NCBI GenBank assembly: GCA_007922225.1
Contig: ML679970.1
Span: 38,733,460-38,797,459, forward strand
Reading direction: 5' to 3'
Length of the DNA stretch: 64,000 bases
Source of the DNA: Emydura subglobosa
Lineage: Eukaryota > Chordata > Testudines > Chelidae
Numbering within the stretch: position 1 is the first letter of the stretch; every line of letters starts with the position of its first letter. The notes beneath the pieces are model-generated. The model was not told where the DNA came from and did not search any database. It saw only the letters and a program-made list of their open reading frames with translations. A program made the translations under genes and the position numbers. This document shows positions 60,701-61,368 of the stretch, piece by piece.

Positions 60701-61368
60701 TCCTTCCCCATGAGGCTGGGCCTGGCTCCCTGTTCTGGGCGTTGTGATGTGGTGCACAGGGTTGCAGTGCCATTCAGGTTTGGCCCAACTGCTCCTCCAT
60801 CATTGACAGAGGGGCAGCCAGGCCAACCACGAGCAGTGCAGCAATTCTACGCACCAGAGCACAATGCCACTTACTCAAATTTGGCCAGCCGTGCCTTTCT
60901 CCACTGCCCTCCCATCACTGACATGGAATTCTTCAGTTTTGATACAGTGTGAGTGAAAAGTTTAACTAAATTAGCTTTTAACTTACCATTTCGTCCAAGT
61001 CCCCAAATTCTGAGCTTTAACATTACTTCCCCACTGGCAGAATTGCCCTAAATTAACGCAAGCCTGGTAGTTGGATCTCTTTATTGTAGTATAGAAATAA
61101 AGAATGCAAAAAGGCCAAACAGTTGTAGGAACTAATTTTATTCAAAACTTTCCAGGGCATTAGAGAAGGCAAGAGAAGATGTATGTGGAACAAGTGGATT
61201 GATACTGATGTAAATTATCACAGAAACAAATGTATTTGCTTACCTTCAGGATCTCTCCATCTGCATAAAGAACATACATGGTCACTTCAATGTTCTTCTG
61301 CACACTCTTCCCACCTCTCTCAAAATCCCCCTTCTCCAGCATCAGGTACAAGTCATTACGTATATCAC
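3686..61368 (-). CDS. DOCK3: DOCK3 gene, internal segment of 21 coding exons
   Basis: DOCK3 (MOCA) is an atypical Rac1 exchange factor, mostly neuronal, that works with ELMO. DHR-1 binds phosphoinositides at the membrane and DHR-2 performs nucleotide exchange. Conceptual translation of 21 minus-strand blocks gives about 786 residues covering DHR-1 (exons 61244-61368 to 49823-49994) and the helical middle region. All blocks have GT donors and AG acceptors, and all phases fit. Paralogue choice rests on stretches such as [20 protein letters not shown] and [19 protein letters not shown], which from memory fit DOCK3 and not DOCK4 (DOCK4 has TMGCEIF at the first site). The N-terminal SH3 part and DHR-2 are outside the window. 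Introns range from 120 bp to about 10.1 kb and carry most of the repeats. No frameshift or stop was found in any exon. Exon numbers are not assigned because the 5' end is missing. Confidence 0.96.
3902..3928 (-). CDS. DOCK3: DOCK3 27-nt microexon (TQLFGPYPS)
   Basis: This microexon is 27 nt long. It takes two bases from the upstream exon to make Leu, then reads TQLFGPYP and gives two bases of Ser completed by the next exon. The acceptor is GGAGTAG, with a pyrimidine tract and a TTAAC branch-like sequence displaced upstream. The donor GTAAGA is strong. Its peptide matches, from memory, the segment between FSLL and LLEK in mammalian DOCK3. Skipping it keeps frame. Small in-frame exons of this size in neuronal genes are often regulated, which is an inference here. 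Confidence 0.88.
   Translation of the reverse strand, partial: NPTLWALP
5037..5122 (-). CDS. DOCK3: DOCK3 exon ([18 protein letters not shown]..)
   Basis: The 86-nt exon reads [20 protein letters not shown] and NYRELFSL, leaving two bases (CT) for Leu. The donor is GTAAGC and the acceptor is TGATCCAG. Without the microexon at 3902-3928 it could splice directly to 3781 in frame. Confidence 0.95.
5123..8080. other. DOCK3 intron, mostly unrecognised DNA
   Basis: This is part of the 5.4-kb intron between exons 10517-10665 and 5037-5122. Apart from a LINE-tail copy at 6925-7025 it is AT-rich sequence with short chance frames. 7440-8060 has runs of poly-T and may be old repeat, but I cannot name it. 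Confidence 0.4.
6925..7025 (+). repeat. old LINE 3' tail (L2/L3/CR1-like), copy 1
   Basis: This is a degenerate copy of a tail seen several times in the window: a segment like GGAAGCTCTTTGGGG followed by GGGACCTGTTCTT, a T/G stretch, and an ATAATAATAA end. Related copies lie at about 28.6 kb and 54.1 kb. The exact family is uncertain. Confidence 0.45.
8170..9060 (+). repeat. unclassified interspersed repeat, LTR-like
   Basis: The block begins near GAGGTATCATTTGAAAACTC and runs through a polyadenylation-like AATAAA (8951) to a GTGTTTGGATTGAAGTGTTTGG end. I recognise this as a recurrent turtle-type interspersed sequence, but cannot place it in a named superfamily. The short frames inside (for example 8523-8714) are not supported as genes. 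Confidence 0.4.
9876..10060. mobile_element. palindromic MITE
   Basis: The left end (AGCCAGATTAAAAGTATTTA) and the reverse complement of the right end (ACCAGATTTTTAAAGGTATT) match as terminal inverted repeats. Inner parts (TAGTGGGTTTTCAAGAAAGC and its imperfect complement TTTTGAAAATCCCACTA) extend the palindrome. About 185 bp, non-coding. The flank at 10060-10160 looks like a MIR-type SINE tail (CCAAGGTCAC). Confidence 0.6.
10517..10665 (-). CDS. DOCK3: DOCK3 exon ([17 protein letters not shown]..)
   Basis: The 149-nt exon completes Gly, then reads [20 protein letters not shown], then [17 protein letters not shown], ending in phase 0 at donor GTGAAA. It belongs to the conserved helical region before DHR-2. 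Apparent sequence beyond FKQ is intron. Confidence 0.96.
11868..13038 (-). mobile_element. CR1 LINE fragment, 3' part
   Basis: This is a long degenerate block typical of sauropsid CR1. The 3' end lies near 11868 (AAAGGGATCACTGTGATCAT, ATCTAGTCTAACCT), followed on the plus strand by antisense RT text such as GATCAAGTCACCCCTTAA and CTTTGTTCCTAGATGT. All frames are broken. It has the same orientation as DOCK3 and lies in the intron between exons 13664-13722 and 10517-10665. Confidence 0.8.
13664..13722 (-). CDS. DOCK3: DOCK3 short exon ([20 protein letters not shown])
   Basis: The 59-nt exon supplies one base of Lys, 19 codons and one base of Gly. It reads [19 protein letters not shown]. The VMMAYEL segment distinguishes DOCK3 from DOCK4. 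The donor is GTATGT and the acceptor is CTTACAG. The 3' end of the 13.8-15.1 kb CR1 lies about 60 bp upstream of this acceptor. Confidence 0.95.
13783..15078 (-). mobile_element. CR1 LINE fragment, RT C-terminal part to 3' end
   Basis: The 3' terminus at about 13783-13796 carries the CR1-type octamer remnant (AATCATAGAA on the plus strand). Upstream is an RT-derived minus-strand frame (14785-13850, 311 codons). It includes [33 protein letters not shown], a [11 protein letters not shown] block and [12 protein letters not shown], all standard CR1 reverse-transcriptase C-terminal landmarks. The first part of that open frame is out of frame. It fills most of a 1.58-kb DOCK3 intron, in the same orientation as the gene. 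Confidence 0.9.
13850..14785 (-). pseudogene. CR1 reverse transcriptase C-terminal remnant
   Basis: This is an open frame of 311 codons inside the CR1 fragment. Residues from about 110 on are CR1 RT (thumb and C-terminal region). The N-terminal 100 residues do not look like RT and come from a shifted frame. The endonuclease and catalytic FADD motif are missing. It is an uninterrupted but truncated remnant. Confidence 0.8.
15301..15401 (-). CDS. DOCK3: DOCK3 exon ([15 protein letters not shown]..)
   Basis: The 101-nt exon reads [20 protein letters not shown] and PAKRKKILD, leaving two bases (AA) for Lys. The donor is GTAAGA and the acceptor is CCTCTAG. The next intron (13723-15300) is mostly a CR1 insertion. 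Confidence 0.95.
16041..16116 (-). CDS. DOCK3: DOCK3 exon ([17 protein letters not shown]..)
   Basis: The 76-nt exon completes Asn, then reads [20 protein letters not shown] and DFDFK, ending in phase 0 at donor GTAAGG. On the coding strand its acceptor is preceded by an uninterrupted run of 21 T (plus strand A-run 16125-16145), which serves as the polypyrimidine tract. Confidence 0.94.
16125..16145. repeat. A21 homopolymer (T21 polypyrimidine tract of DOCK3 exon)
   Basis: A run of 21 A on the plus strand. On the DOCK3 strand it is T21 followed by AATTATAG at the acceptor of exon 16041-16116, so it is the pyrimidine tract of a constitutive-looking splice site. Confidence 0.85.
16533..16945. 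mobile_element. hAT-like non-autonomous DNA transposon
   Basis: The left end CAGCAGCTCTTAACCTTTCC and the reverse complement of the right end (CAGTGGTTCTCGACCGTGG) form terminal inverted repeats of the CAGTGGTTCTCAACC type seen in hAT/Charlie-like elements. The interior is AT-rich and non-coding, about 410 bp. A clean 8-bp target duplication could not be fixed. Confidence 0.6.
16946..18709. other. DOCK3 intron, mostly unrecognised
   Basis: This intronic stretch lies between the hAT-like element and exon 18710-18804. Most is unremarkable. Around 17690-18130 a minus-strand frame has a long hydrophobic stretch followed by a short basic tail, discussed separately as a possible retroviral envelope remnant at low confidence. 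Confidence 0.4.
18710..18804 (-). CDS. DOCK3: DOCK3 exon ([17 protein letters not shown]..)
   Basis: The 95-nt exon reads [20 protein letters not shown] and [11 protein letters not shown], leaving two bases (AA) for Asn. The donor is GTGAGT and the acceptor is GTATTAG. Confidence 0.95.
19354..19399. repeat. (GA)n / (GT)n microsatellite
   Basis: GA dinucleotides with two GAGC variants are followed directly by a GT run. The repeat is intronic. The reading frames crossing it are repeat artefacts. Confidence 0.9.
19905..20545. repeat. AT-rich palindromic element
   Basis: Two arms of about 250-280 bp (about 19905-20195 and 20290-20545) are imperfect reverse complements. Both are made largely of alternating GAAATTT / AAATTTC and TCAAAA / TTTTGA words. 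Matching anchors are ACATTATTTCATGACATG on the left and CATATGTCATAAAATAATGT on the right. The central roughly 90 bp holds a smaller palindrome (about 20270-20325). It is non-coding and resembles a foldback MITE. Confidence 0.65.
20644..20768. mobile_element. short MITE with GGGTGACCAGATG terminus
   Basis: The left end GGGTGACCAGATGTCC and a degraded inverse right end (CTTGCTATCTGATCATC, expected CTGGTCACCC) bound a 125-bp element. An inner TCCTGATTTTATAGGG block echoes TTTCCTGATTTTTCAC. It is non-coding. Confidence 0.55.
21790..22058. mobile_element. MITE 1, GGTATGTCTA termini, inside the SINE
   Basis: It starts GGTATGTCTAACTGCAGCTT and ends CAGCTGCAGTGTAGACATACC, so the ends are inverted repeats. 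The flanks carry CAGAG on both sides, compatible with a short target duplication. It is non-coding, about 269 bp. Confidence 0.75.
22070..22239. mobile_element. MITE 2, GGGTATGTCTACACTGCAAAG termini, inside the SINE
   Basis: The termini are GGGTATGTCTACACTGCAAA and its near-perfect inverse TTTGCAGAGTAGACATACCC. 170 bp, non-coding, same terminal family as MITE 1 and inserted 11 bp from it. Confidence 0.8.
22508..22606 (-). CDS. DOCK3: DOCK3 exon ([16 protein letters not shown]..)
   Basis: The 99-nt exon (33 codons, phase 0 to 0) reads [20 protein letters not shown] and ends FQSKDELK. The donor is GTAGGA and the acceptor is CTTAACAG. It is in the helical middle region. Confidence 0.95.
22607..23840. 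other. DOCK3 intron with weak MIR-like sequence
   Basis: This is intronic DNA between exon 22508-22606 and the MITE at 23.84 kb. 23360-23590 has SINE-like text (CAAAGTGCTTCACAAAGA, GTGTCCAAGATAATG, GTGGCAGTCAGGAATTG) compatible with an old MIR copy. The rest is unrecognised and includes a T-run at about 22908. Confidence 0.35.
23841..24050. mobile_element. palindromic MITE family A, copy 1
   Basis: It begins near TTAGGAAAAAGGTGTGTTCT and ends in the inverse sense (CTGCCTTGTCTTCATTAGGA), with inner GTTAGCTAACA palindromes. It shares sequence with 32309-32546 and 33301-33385. It is non-coding. Confidence 0.55.
24051..24965. other. DOCK3 intron, unrecognised
   Basis: This intronic sequence holds purine-rich stretches around 24820-24950 (GGGAGGAGAGAAAG type). 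I see no exon, RNA gene or named repeat. Confidence 0.4.
24966..25112 (-). CDS. DOCK3: DOCK3 exon with two in-frame donors ([11 protein letters not shown]..)
   Basis: The exon starts in phase 0 with [20 protein letters not shown] and reaches SKSQSQEA. At 25007/25008 there is a good donor (GCG then GTAAGA) giving a 105-nt exon. Reading on gives [14 protein letters not shown] and a weaker donor (ACT then GTTAGT), giving 147 nt. Both forms end in phase 0 and join GEYVSCLL of the next exon. The extension matches what I recall of the mammalian DOCK3 reference protein, so the long form is annotated and the short form is a likely isoform. Confidence 0.9.
26139..26266 (-). CDS. DOCK3: DOCK3 exon ([20 protein letters not shown]..)
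   Basis: The 128-nt exon completes Glu, then reads [20 protein letters not shown], ending [18 protein letters not shown] in phase 0 at donor GTAATC. It is part of the helical middle region. The GC-rich repeat block of the upstream intron begins about 430 bp from its acceptor. Confidence 0.95.
26700..27790 (+). repeat. GC-rich unclassified repeat (LTR-like) holding a MITE
   Basis: This compositionally distinct block (many CC/GG and CTG-rich words, for example GTGAGGCAGTGTGGCCTTCC) has a TATA-like AAATATAAAAGACA at about 26837, which could be a remnant LTR promoter. It is interrupted by a CpG-rich MITE at 26880-27174, with TGAG on both sides. Short frames within are unsupported. The superfamily is unknown. 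Confidence 0.4.
26880..27174. mobile_element. CpG-rich MITE with hairpin
   Basis: The ends are GGCTGGTTTACACT and AGTATAAACACAGCC, inverted repeats with TGAG flanking both sides. The interior is unusually rich in CG and TCGA and contains a hairpin at 27082-27118 (ATCGATTGAGCGG...ACCGCTCAATCGAT). Confidence 0.65.
28135..28690 (+). mobile_element. L2/L3/CR1-like LINE 3' end fragment
   Basis: Plus-strand text resembles the C-terminus and 3' UTR of an old vertebrate LINE (CCAGTGCACCAGGCTCTCCA, CACCTCTCCTCATTCAAATG, then CTTGCTGGGGCAGGGATTGT). The frames are broken. Related tails lie at 6925-7025 and 54107-54215. Confidence 0.5.
29078..29270 (-). CDS. DOCK3: DOCK3 exon ([15 protein letters not shown]..)
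   Basis: The 193-nt exon reads [20 protein letters not shown], then [20 protein letters not shown] and [10 protein letters not shown], leaving one base (G) for a Glu codon. The donor is GTAAGA and the acceptor is TTTTTTTCAG. It is in the helical middle region. The [20 protein letters not shown] stretch fits DOCK3 and not DOCK4. Confidence 0.95.
30007..30315 (+). repeat. diverged tandem repeat, unit about 110 bp, nearly three copies
   Basis: Units begin at 30007, 30116 and 30228 with GGAT, followed by AAGATCC / GAGATCC, CTTCTCTTTCA, a TAAAATATTTTCT segment, TCTCCTGAC or its variants, and ATTATGAA / TACTGAA. The spacing is 109 and 112 bp, and the third unit is shortened. It is intronic. Confidence 0.7.
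30316..31913. other. DOCK3 intron, unrecognised
   Basis: This intronic DNA lies between the tandem repeat and exon 31914-32084. The 76-codon frame at 31111-31341 has no recognisable domain and is probably chance. Confidence 0.4.
31914..32084 (-). CDS. DOCK3: DOCK3 exon ([17 protein letters not shown]..)
   Basis: The 171-nt exon (57 codons, phase 0 to 0) reads [20 protein letters not shown], then a [11 protein letters not shown] segment, ending SETLIFTQ. The donor is GTTAAC, one of the weakest here. Read-through from this exon into intron produces an apparent longer open frame, which is not real. Confidence 0.95.
32117..32135. repeat. (GA)n microsatellite
   Basis: This is a short uninterrupted GA run in the intron just upstream of exon 31914-32084, about 35 bp from its acceptor. 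Confidence 0.85.
32309..32546. mobile_element. palindromic MITE family A, copy 2 (best preserved)
   Basis: The left terminus CACTAGGATAAAAAGTGTGT and the right terminus, which reads CTAGGAAAAAAGATGTATTC in reverse complement, are inverted repeats. Inner GTTAGCTGGTTGAGC and CTAACTC blocks add to the palindrome. About 238 bp, non-coding. Confidence 0.7.
32590..32891. mobile_element. degraded MITE with GACATACCC terminus
   Basis: The right end (TGTTGACATACCCTTA) matches the GGGTATGTC terminal family of the MITEs at 21.8-22.2 kb. The interior has CTAGC palindromes (GCTCGCTAGCTCAATCAGAGCTAGC). The left end is indistinct. It is non-coding. Confidence 0.5.
33301..33385. mobile_element. palindromic MITE family A, copy 3 (partial)
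   Basis: It starts with ACTAGGATAAAAGGTGTATT followed by CGTGTTAGCTAAAACGG and TTTAACTAACACA, the left arm of the same family as 32309-32546. The right arm is lost. Confidence 0.55.
33386..36266. other. DOCK3 intron, unrecognised
   Basis: This long intronic stretch contains a short GT microsatellite near 35037-35050 and chance frames only. No exon of DOCK3 is expected here, because the flanking exons are contiguous in protein. Confidence 0.4.
36267..36420. mobile_element. foldback MITE with perfect 22-bp inner arms
   Basis: 36287-36308 (TGTGCAGAGGACCAGCACAA then GG) is the exact reverse complement of 36378-36399. Outer sequences (TAAGGTTGGAATTTACCAC and ATACATTTCACCCTAAGA) extend the symmetry imperfectly. 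It is non-coding, about 154 bp. Confidence 0.75.
36581..36662 (-). CDS. DOCK3: DOCK3 exon ([15 protein letters not shown]..)
   Basis: This 82-nt exon supplies the third base of Lys, then reads [20 protein letters not shown] and HIQEAMR, ending in phase 0 at donor GTATGT. The acceptor could also be read two bases later, but only the first AG keeps frame with the neighbouring exons. Confidence 0.94.
36663..38099. other. DOCK3 intron, unrecognised
   Basis: This intron of 1.4 kb lies between exons 38100-38200 and 36581-36662. It is AT-rich, without recognised repeats or genes. Confidence 0.4.
38100..38200 (-). CDS. DOCK3: DOCK3 exon ([15 protein letters not shown]..)
   Basis: This 101-nt exon reads [20 protein letters not shown] and on to HFAGALAY, leaving two bases (AA) for a Lys codon. 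The donor is GTAGGT and the acceptor is CCCGCAG. It is part of the helical middle region. Confidence 0.95.
38595..38678 (-). CDS. DOCK3: DOCK3 exon ([16 protein letters not shown]..)
   Basis: This 84-nt exon (28 codons, phase 0 to 0) reads [20 protein letters not shown] and ends VFQSL at a consensus GTAAGT donor. It continues EEIVK of the preceding exon across the 10.1-kb intron. The old DIRS fragment starts only about 270 bp from its acceptor. Confidence 0.95.
38950..41170 (-). mobile_element. old DIRS-type retrotransposon, RT-to-gag part (left of the nested insertion)
   Basis: The minus-strand remnant [17 protein letters not shown] (about 39035-38985) aligns with [17 protein letters not shown] in the RT of the younger element. 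A block at 40340-40146 ([20 protein letters not shown]) aligns with its gag ([16 protein letters not shown]). An acidic/Ser-rich stretch follows at about 40.7 kb. Order and orientation match the younger copy. It is truncated at 38950 and frame-broken throughout. It continues at 47136-48350 after the younger insertion. Confidence 0.8.
41198..41376 (+). repeat. left inverted terminal repeat of the younger DIRS
   Basis: It reads TTGCTCATATCCATTCCAAT onward to CAGTTCCTTCTTTCTGC and is the reverse complement of 46937-47111 with scattered differences. The terminal arm may extend out to 41171 (GGTTACTTACC). Confidence 0.9.
41400..42430 (-). pseudogene. DIRS tyrosine recombinase
   Basis: The recombinase inserts the element's DNA in place of an integrase. 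N-terminal core-binding region: [20 protein letters not shown]. Catalytic Arg I in [13 protein letters not shown]. After a frame break near 41740 come the HxxR box ([10 protein letters not shown]) and the catalytic Tyr in TSHYTIV (codon at 41443-41445). A TGA at 41474-41476 lies just upstream of the Tyr. Both the frame break and the stop inactivate it. Confidence 0.88.
42400..42950 (-). pseudogene. DIRS methyltransferase-like (MT) domain remnant
   Basis: After RNase H the strand encodes, in alternating frames, a [11 protein letters not shown] segment and [20 protein letters not shown]. This fits the Dam-like domain found after RNase H in DIRS-1 group elements. Its function in DIRS is not settled. 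Frame changes near 42650 break it. Confidence 0.6.
42776..44223 (-). pseudogene. DIRS reverse transcriptase - RNase H
   Basis: RT landmarks in the 436-codon frame from 44223: [17 protein letters not shown] (about residue 58), DLKDAYFH (114-121), LPFGLSSAP (146-154), catalytic YLDD (178-181). RNase H follows: DASDMGWGA (345-353), a Glu-containing ININVREHR-like helix, and TDNTA (402-406). The RNase H C-terminus ([16 protein letters not shown]) is found in a different frame, because of an indel at the C-rich run near 42965. All catalytic acids visible are retained, but the frame is broken. Confidence 0.88.
44001..44909 (-). pseudogene. DIRS gag C-terminal part / linker to RT
   Basis: This 302-codon frame begins [20 protein letters not shown]. 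It has an Ala-rich helical segment (about residues 55-85), a Gln/Pro-rich linker, and ends with [20 protein letters not shown], the usual lead-in to the RT fingers. It joins the preceding frame through a likely 1-bp deletion at about 44945 and the RT frame through another indel near 44050. Confidence 0.75.
44861..46763 (-). pseudogene. DIRS gag, frame-broken
   Basis: It starts at 46763 with [21 protein letters not shown] CxxC...HDRCxRCLGExH...CKIC cluster within the first 45 residues looks like a zinc-binding knuckle. A Ser/Arg-rich part follows (about 46100-45860, [18 protein letters not shown]). The frame then shifts to 45547-44861, with the conserved [20 protein letters not shown] block and an acidic [13 protein letters not shown] stretch. 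The protein presumably packages element RNA. It continues in another frame at 44909-44001 with [20 protein letters not shown]. Confidence 0.8.
46937..47111 (-). repeat. right inverted terminal repeat of the younger DIRS
   Basis: This is the reverse complement of the left terminal repeat. Differences are mainly C/T and G/A transitions, many at CG dinucleotides (for example GGTGCGCACTCACC against GGTGAGTGCGCGCCCC), compatible with methylation-driven decay after insertion. Confidence 0.9.
47136..48350 (-). mobile_element. old DIRS-type retrotransposon, gag start and right terminal repeat (right of the nested insertion)
   Basis: The minus-strand frame 47485-47189 ([20 protein letters not shown]) and 48035-47763 are degraded gag-region pieces. 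About 48100-48350 resembles a DIRS terminal repeat (CACTCAAAGTGGAGCACCTT, then AACTCGAAGAAGCAGCTGTA), as at 1640-1838. It continues 38950-41170 with the same orientation. Confidence 0.7.
48788..48885 (-). CDS. DOCK3: DOCK3 exon, start of helical region ([12 protein letters not shown]..)
   Basis: The 98-nt exon reads [20 protein letters not shown] and on to [11 protein letters not shown], ending in phase 0 at donor GTACTG. It begins the helical linker after DHR-1. Its downstream intron, 38679-48787, is about 10.1 kb and is almost filled by two nested DIRS retrotransposons. Confidence 0.95.
48886..49822. other. DOCK3 intron, unrecognised
   Basis: This 0.9-kb intron lies between exons 49823-49994 and 48788-48885. 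No repeat or RNA gene was recognised. Confidence 0.4.
49823..49994 (-). CDS. DOCK3: DOCK3 exon, end of DHR-1 ([14 protein letters not shown])
   Basis: The 172-nt exon starts in phase 0 with [19 protein letters not shown] and ends [12 protein letters not shown] plus one base (G), which joins TG of the next exon to make Val. The acceptor is TCTGCAG and the donor is GTACCA. It carries the cysteine-rich loop ([11 protein letters not shown]) and the last part of DHR-1. The longest open frame here on this strand is a different, out-of-frame one. Confidence 0.95.
50103..50165 (+). repeat. short interspersed repeat, family B copy
   Basis: The text AGCACTTAAGAGCCCTAGTC, then CTGGATCAGGATCCCATTGT, is a degenerate copy of a sequence also seen at 56690-56830 and, inverted, at 54160-54215. 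It is probably an old LINE or SINE tail. Confidence 0.4.
50791..50897 (-). CDS. DOCK3: DOCK3 exon, DHR-1 ([16 protein letters not shown])
   Basis: The 107-nt exon completes Thr with CT, then reads [17 protein letters not shown] and on to [10 protein letters not shown], ending in phase 0. The donor GTACCC is weak beyond GT, but the reading frame and protein continuity fix it. It belongs to the DHR-1/C2 domain. Confidence 0.95.
51052..51068. repeat. (TA)n microsatellite
   Basis: A run of alternating T and A in the intron between exons 51437-51599 and 50791-50897. Confidence 0.85.
51437..51599 (-). CDS. DOCK3: DOCK3 exon, DHR-1 core ([14 protein letters not shown])
   Basis: This 163-nt exon starts in phase 0 with [19 protein letters not shown] and continues through [11 protein letters not shown] to FRHCS, leaving one base (A) that joins CT of the next exon to make Thr. 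The donor is GTGAGT. It encodes central strands of the DHR-1/C2 sandwich. The intron upstream, about 9.6 kb (51600-61243), holds a CR1, a decayed LINE and the Penelope-like foldback. Confidence 0.96.
51600..52804. other. DOCK3 intron, unrecognised
   Basis: This is the 3' part of the 9.6-kb intron, next to exon 51437-51599. I see only chance frames. Confidence 0.4.
52805..53668 (+). mobile_element. CR1 LINE fragment, 3' end, antisense to DOCK3
   Basis: CR1 3' text on the plus strand: GGGTTACTAGGATGATCC, ATGAGAGGAGACTCAAAGAG, CTTGACTAGTTTAGCC, then 3' UTR GGCCAGGAAGGAATTTTTCC and GTCAGACTAAATGATTATGG. It ends TCCCTTCTGACCTTAGTCTA plus a repeated TATAAGTC. It is the only one of the three CR1 copies in opposite orientation to the gene. 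Confidence 0.85.
53988..54009. repeat. (AATA)n microsatellite
   Basis: Five AATA units. The flanking sequence on the right (54107-54215) is the LINE tail family, where A-rich microsatellites are common. Confidence 0.8.
54107..54215 (+). repeat. old LINE 3' tail, copy 3
   Basis: GTAAGCTCTTTGGGACAAGG, then GCTCCTAGGCACTGCTGTAA, then TACATAC: the same tail family as 6925-7025 and 28.6 kb, also related to the inverse of the family B sequence. Confidence 0.5.
54240..55270 (+). mobile_element. decayed non-LTR (LINE) reverse transcriptase
   Basis: Three-frame reading gives RT remains: a [16 protein letters not shown] block, a degraded catalytic box (expected YADD, here FANN, at about 54490), [10 protein letters not shown] (motif D/E area), [20 protein letters not shown], and the C-terminal [12 protein letters not shown] and [20 protein letters not shown]. 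These are typical of RTE/L2-like non-LTR elements, but the clade is unresolved. There are many stops and frameshifts. Confidence 0.65.
55271..58737. other. DOCK3 intron, mostly unrecognised
   Basis: 55350-55900 (TTTGGTTTATTTACGATATT, CAAACTACCCTATATAAC) may be an old LTR-type repeat that I cannot name. 56329-56350 is an A22 run. 56690-56830 is a family B copy. The rest shows only short chance frames. Confidence 0.35.
56690..56830 (+). repeat. short interspersed repeat, family B
   Basis: AATAGCACCTAGAGGCTACA, then GTACTAGGTACTGTACAAAC and CCCCCAAAGAATTTACAATC are the landmarks. It is similar to 50103-50165 and inversely to 54160-54215. Confidence 0.5.
58830..58900 (-). ncRNA. degenerate hammerhead-ribozyme-like motif, left arm
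   Basis: In the minus sense: CCCAGATCTAAAGAAGAGCTC then TTTGTAAGCTTGAAGGC. Penelope-like elements often carry hammerhead motifs (core CUGANGA...GAAA) at this place. Here CTAAAGA and TGAAG replace the core bases, so activity is unlikely. Confidence 0.3.
59108..59163 (+). repeat. 28-bp tandem duplication in the Penelope-like left arm
   Basis: Two identical copies of GATAAAGTGTTGTGTAGGTT plus TCCTTGAG lie head to tail (59108-59135, 59136-59163). The right arm has a single inverse copy. Confidence 0.85.
59568..59618 (+). ncRNA. degenerate hammerhead-ribozyme-like motif, right arm
   Basis: In the plus sense: CCCAGACCTAAAGAGGAGCT then CTATGTAAGCTGGACATC, the mirror counterpart of the left-arm motif. 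The core GAAA is replaced by GGACA, so it is most likely inactive. Confidence 0.3.
59683..61243. other. DOCK3 intron, unrecognised, with a GC-richer patch
   Basis: Between the Penelope-like pair and exon 61244-61368. 60610-60950 is more GC-rich than its surroundings and has a 117-codon frame (60599-60952) with no recognisable domain. It may be an old repeat. Confidence 0.35.
61244..61368 (-). CDS. DOCK3: DOCK3 exon, start of DHR-1 (GDIRND..EILK)
   Basis: This is the 125-nt first exon of the segment. It needs one base from the previous exon to make Gly, then reads [16 protein letters not shown] through to ADGEILK, and ends in phase 0 at donor GTAAGC. It forms the first beta strands of the DHR-1/C2 domain, the phosphoinositide-binding module of DOCK proteins. 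The preceding exon is not in the 2.6 kb to the right edge. Confidence 0.95.

Noticed and set aside
60599..60952. 117-codon plus-strand frame in a GC-rich patch
   Set aside because: No recognisable domain, no splice context matching DOCK3, wrong strand.
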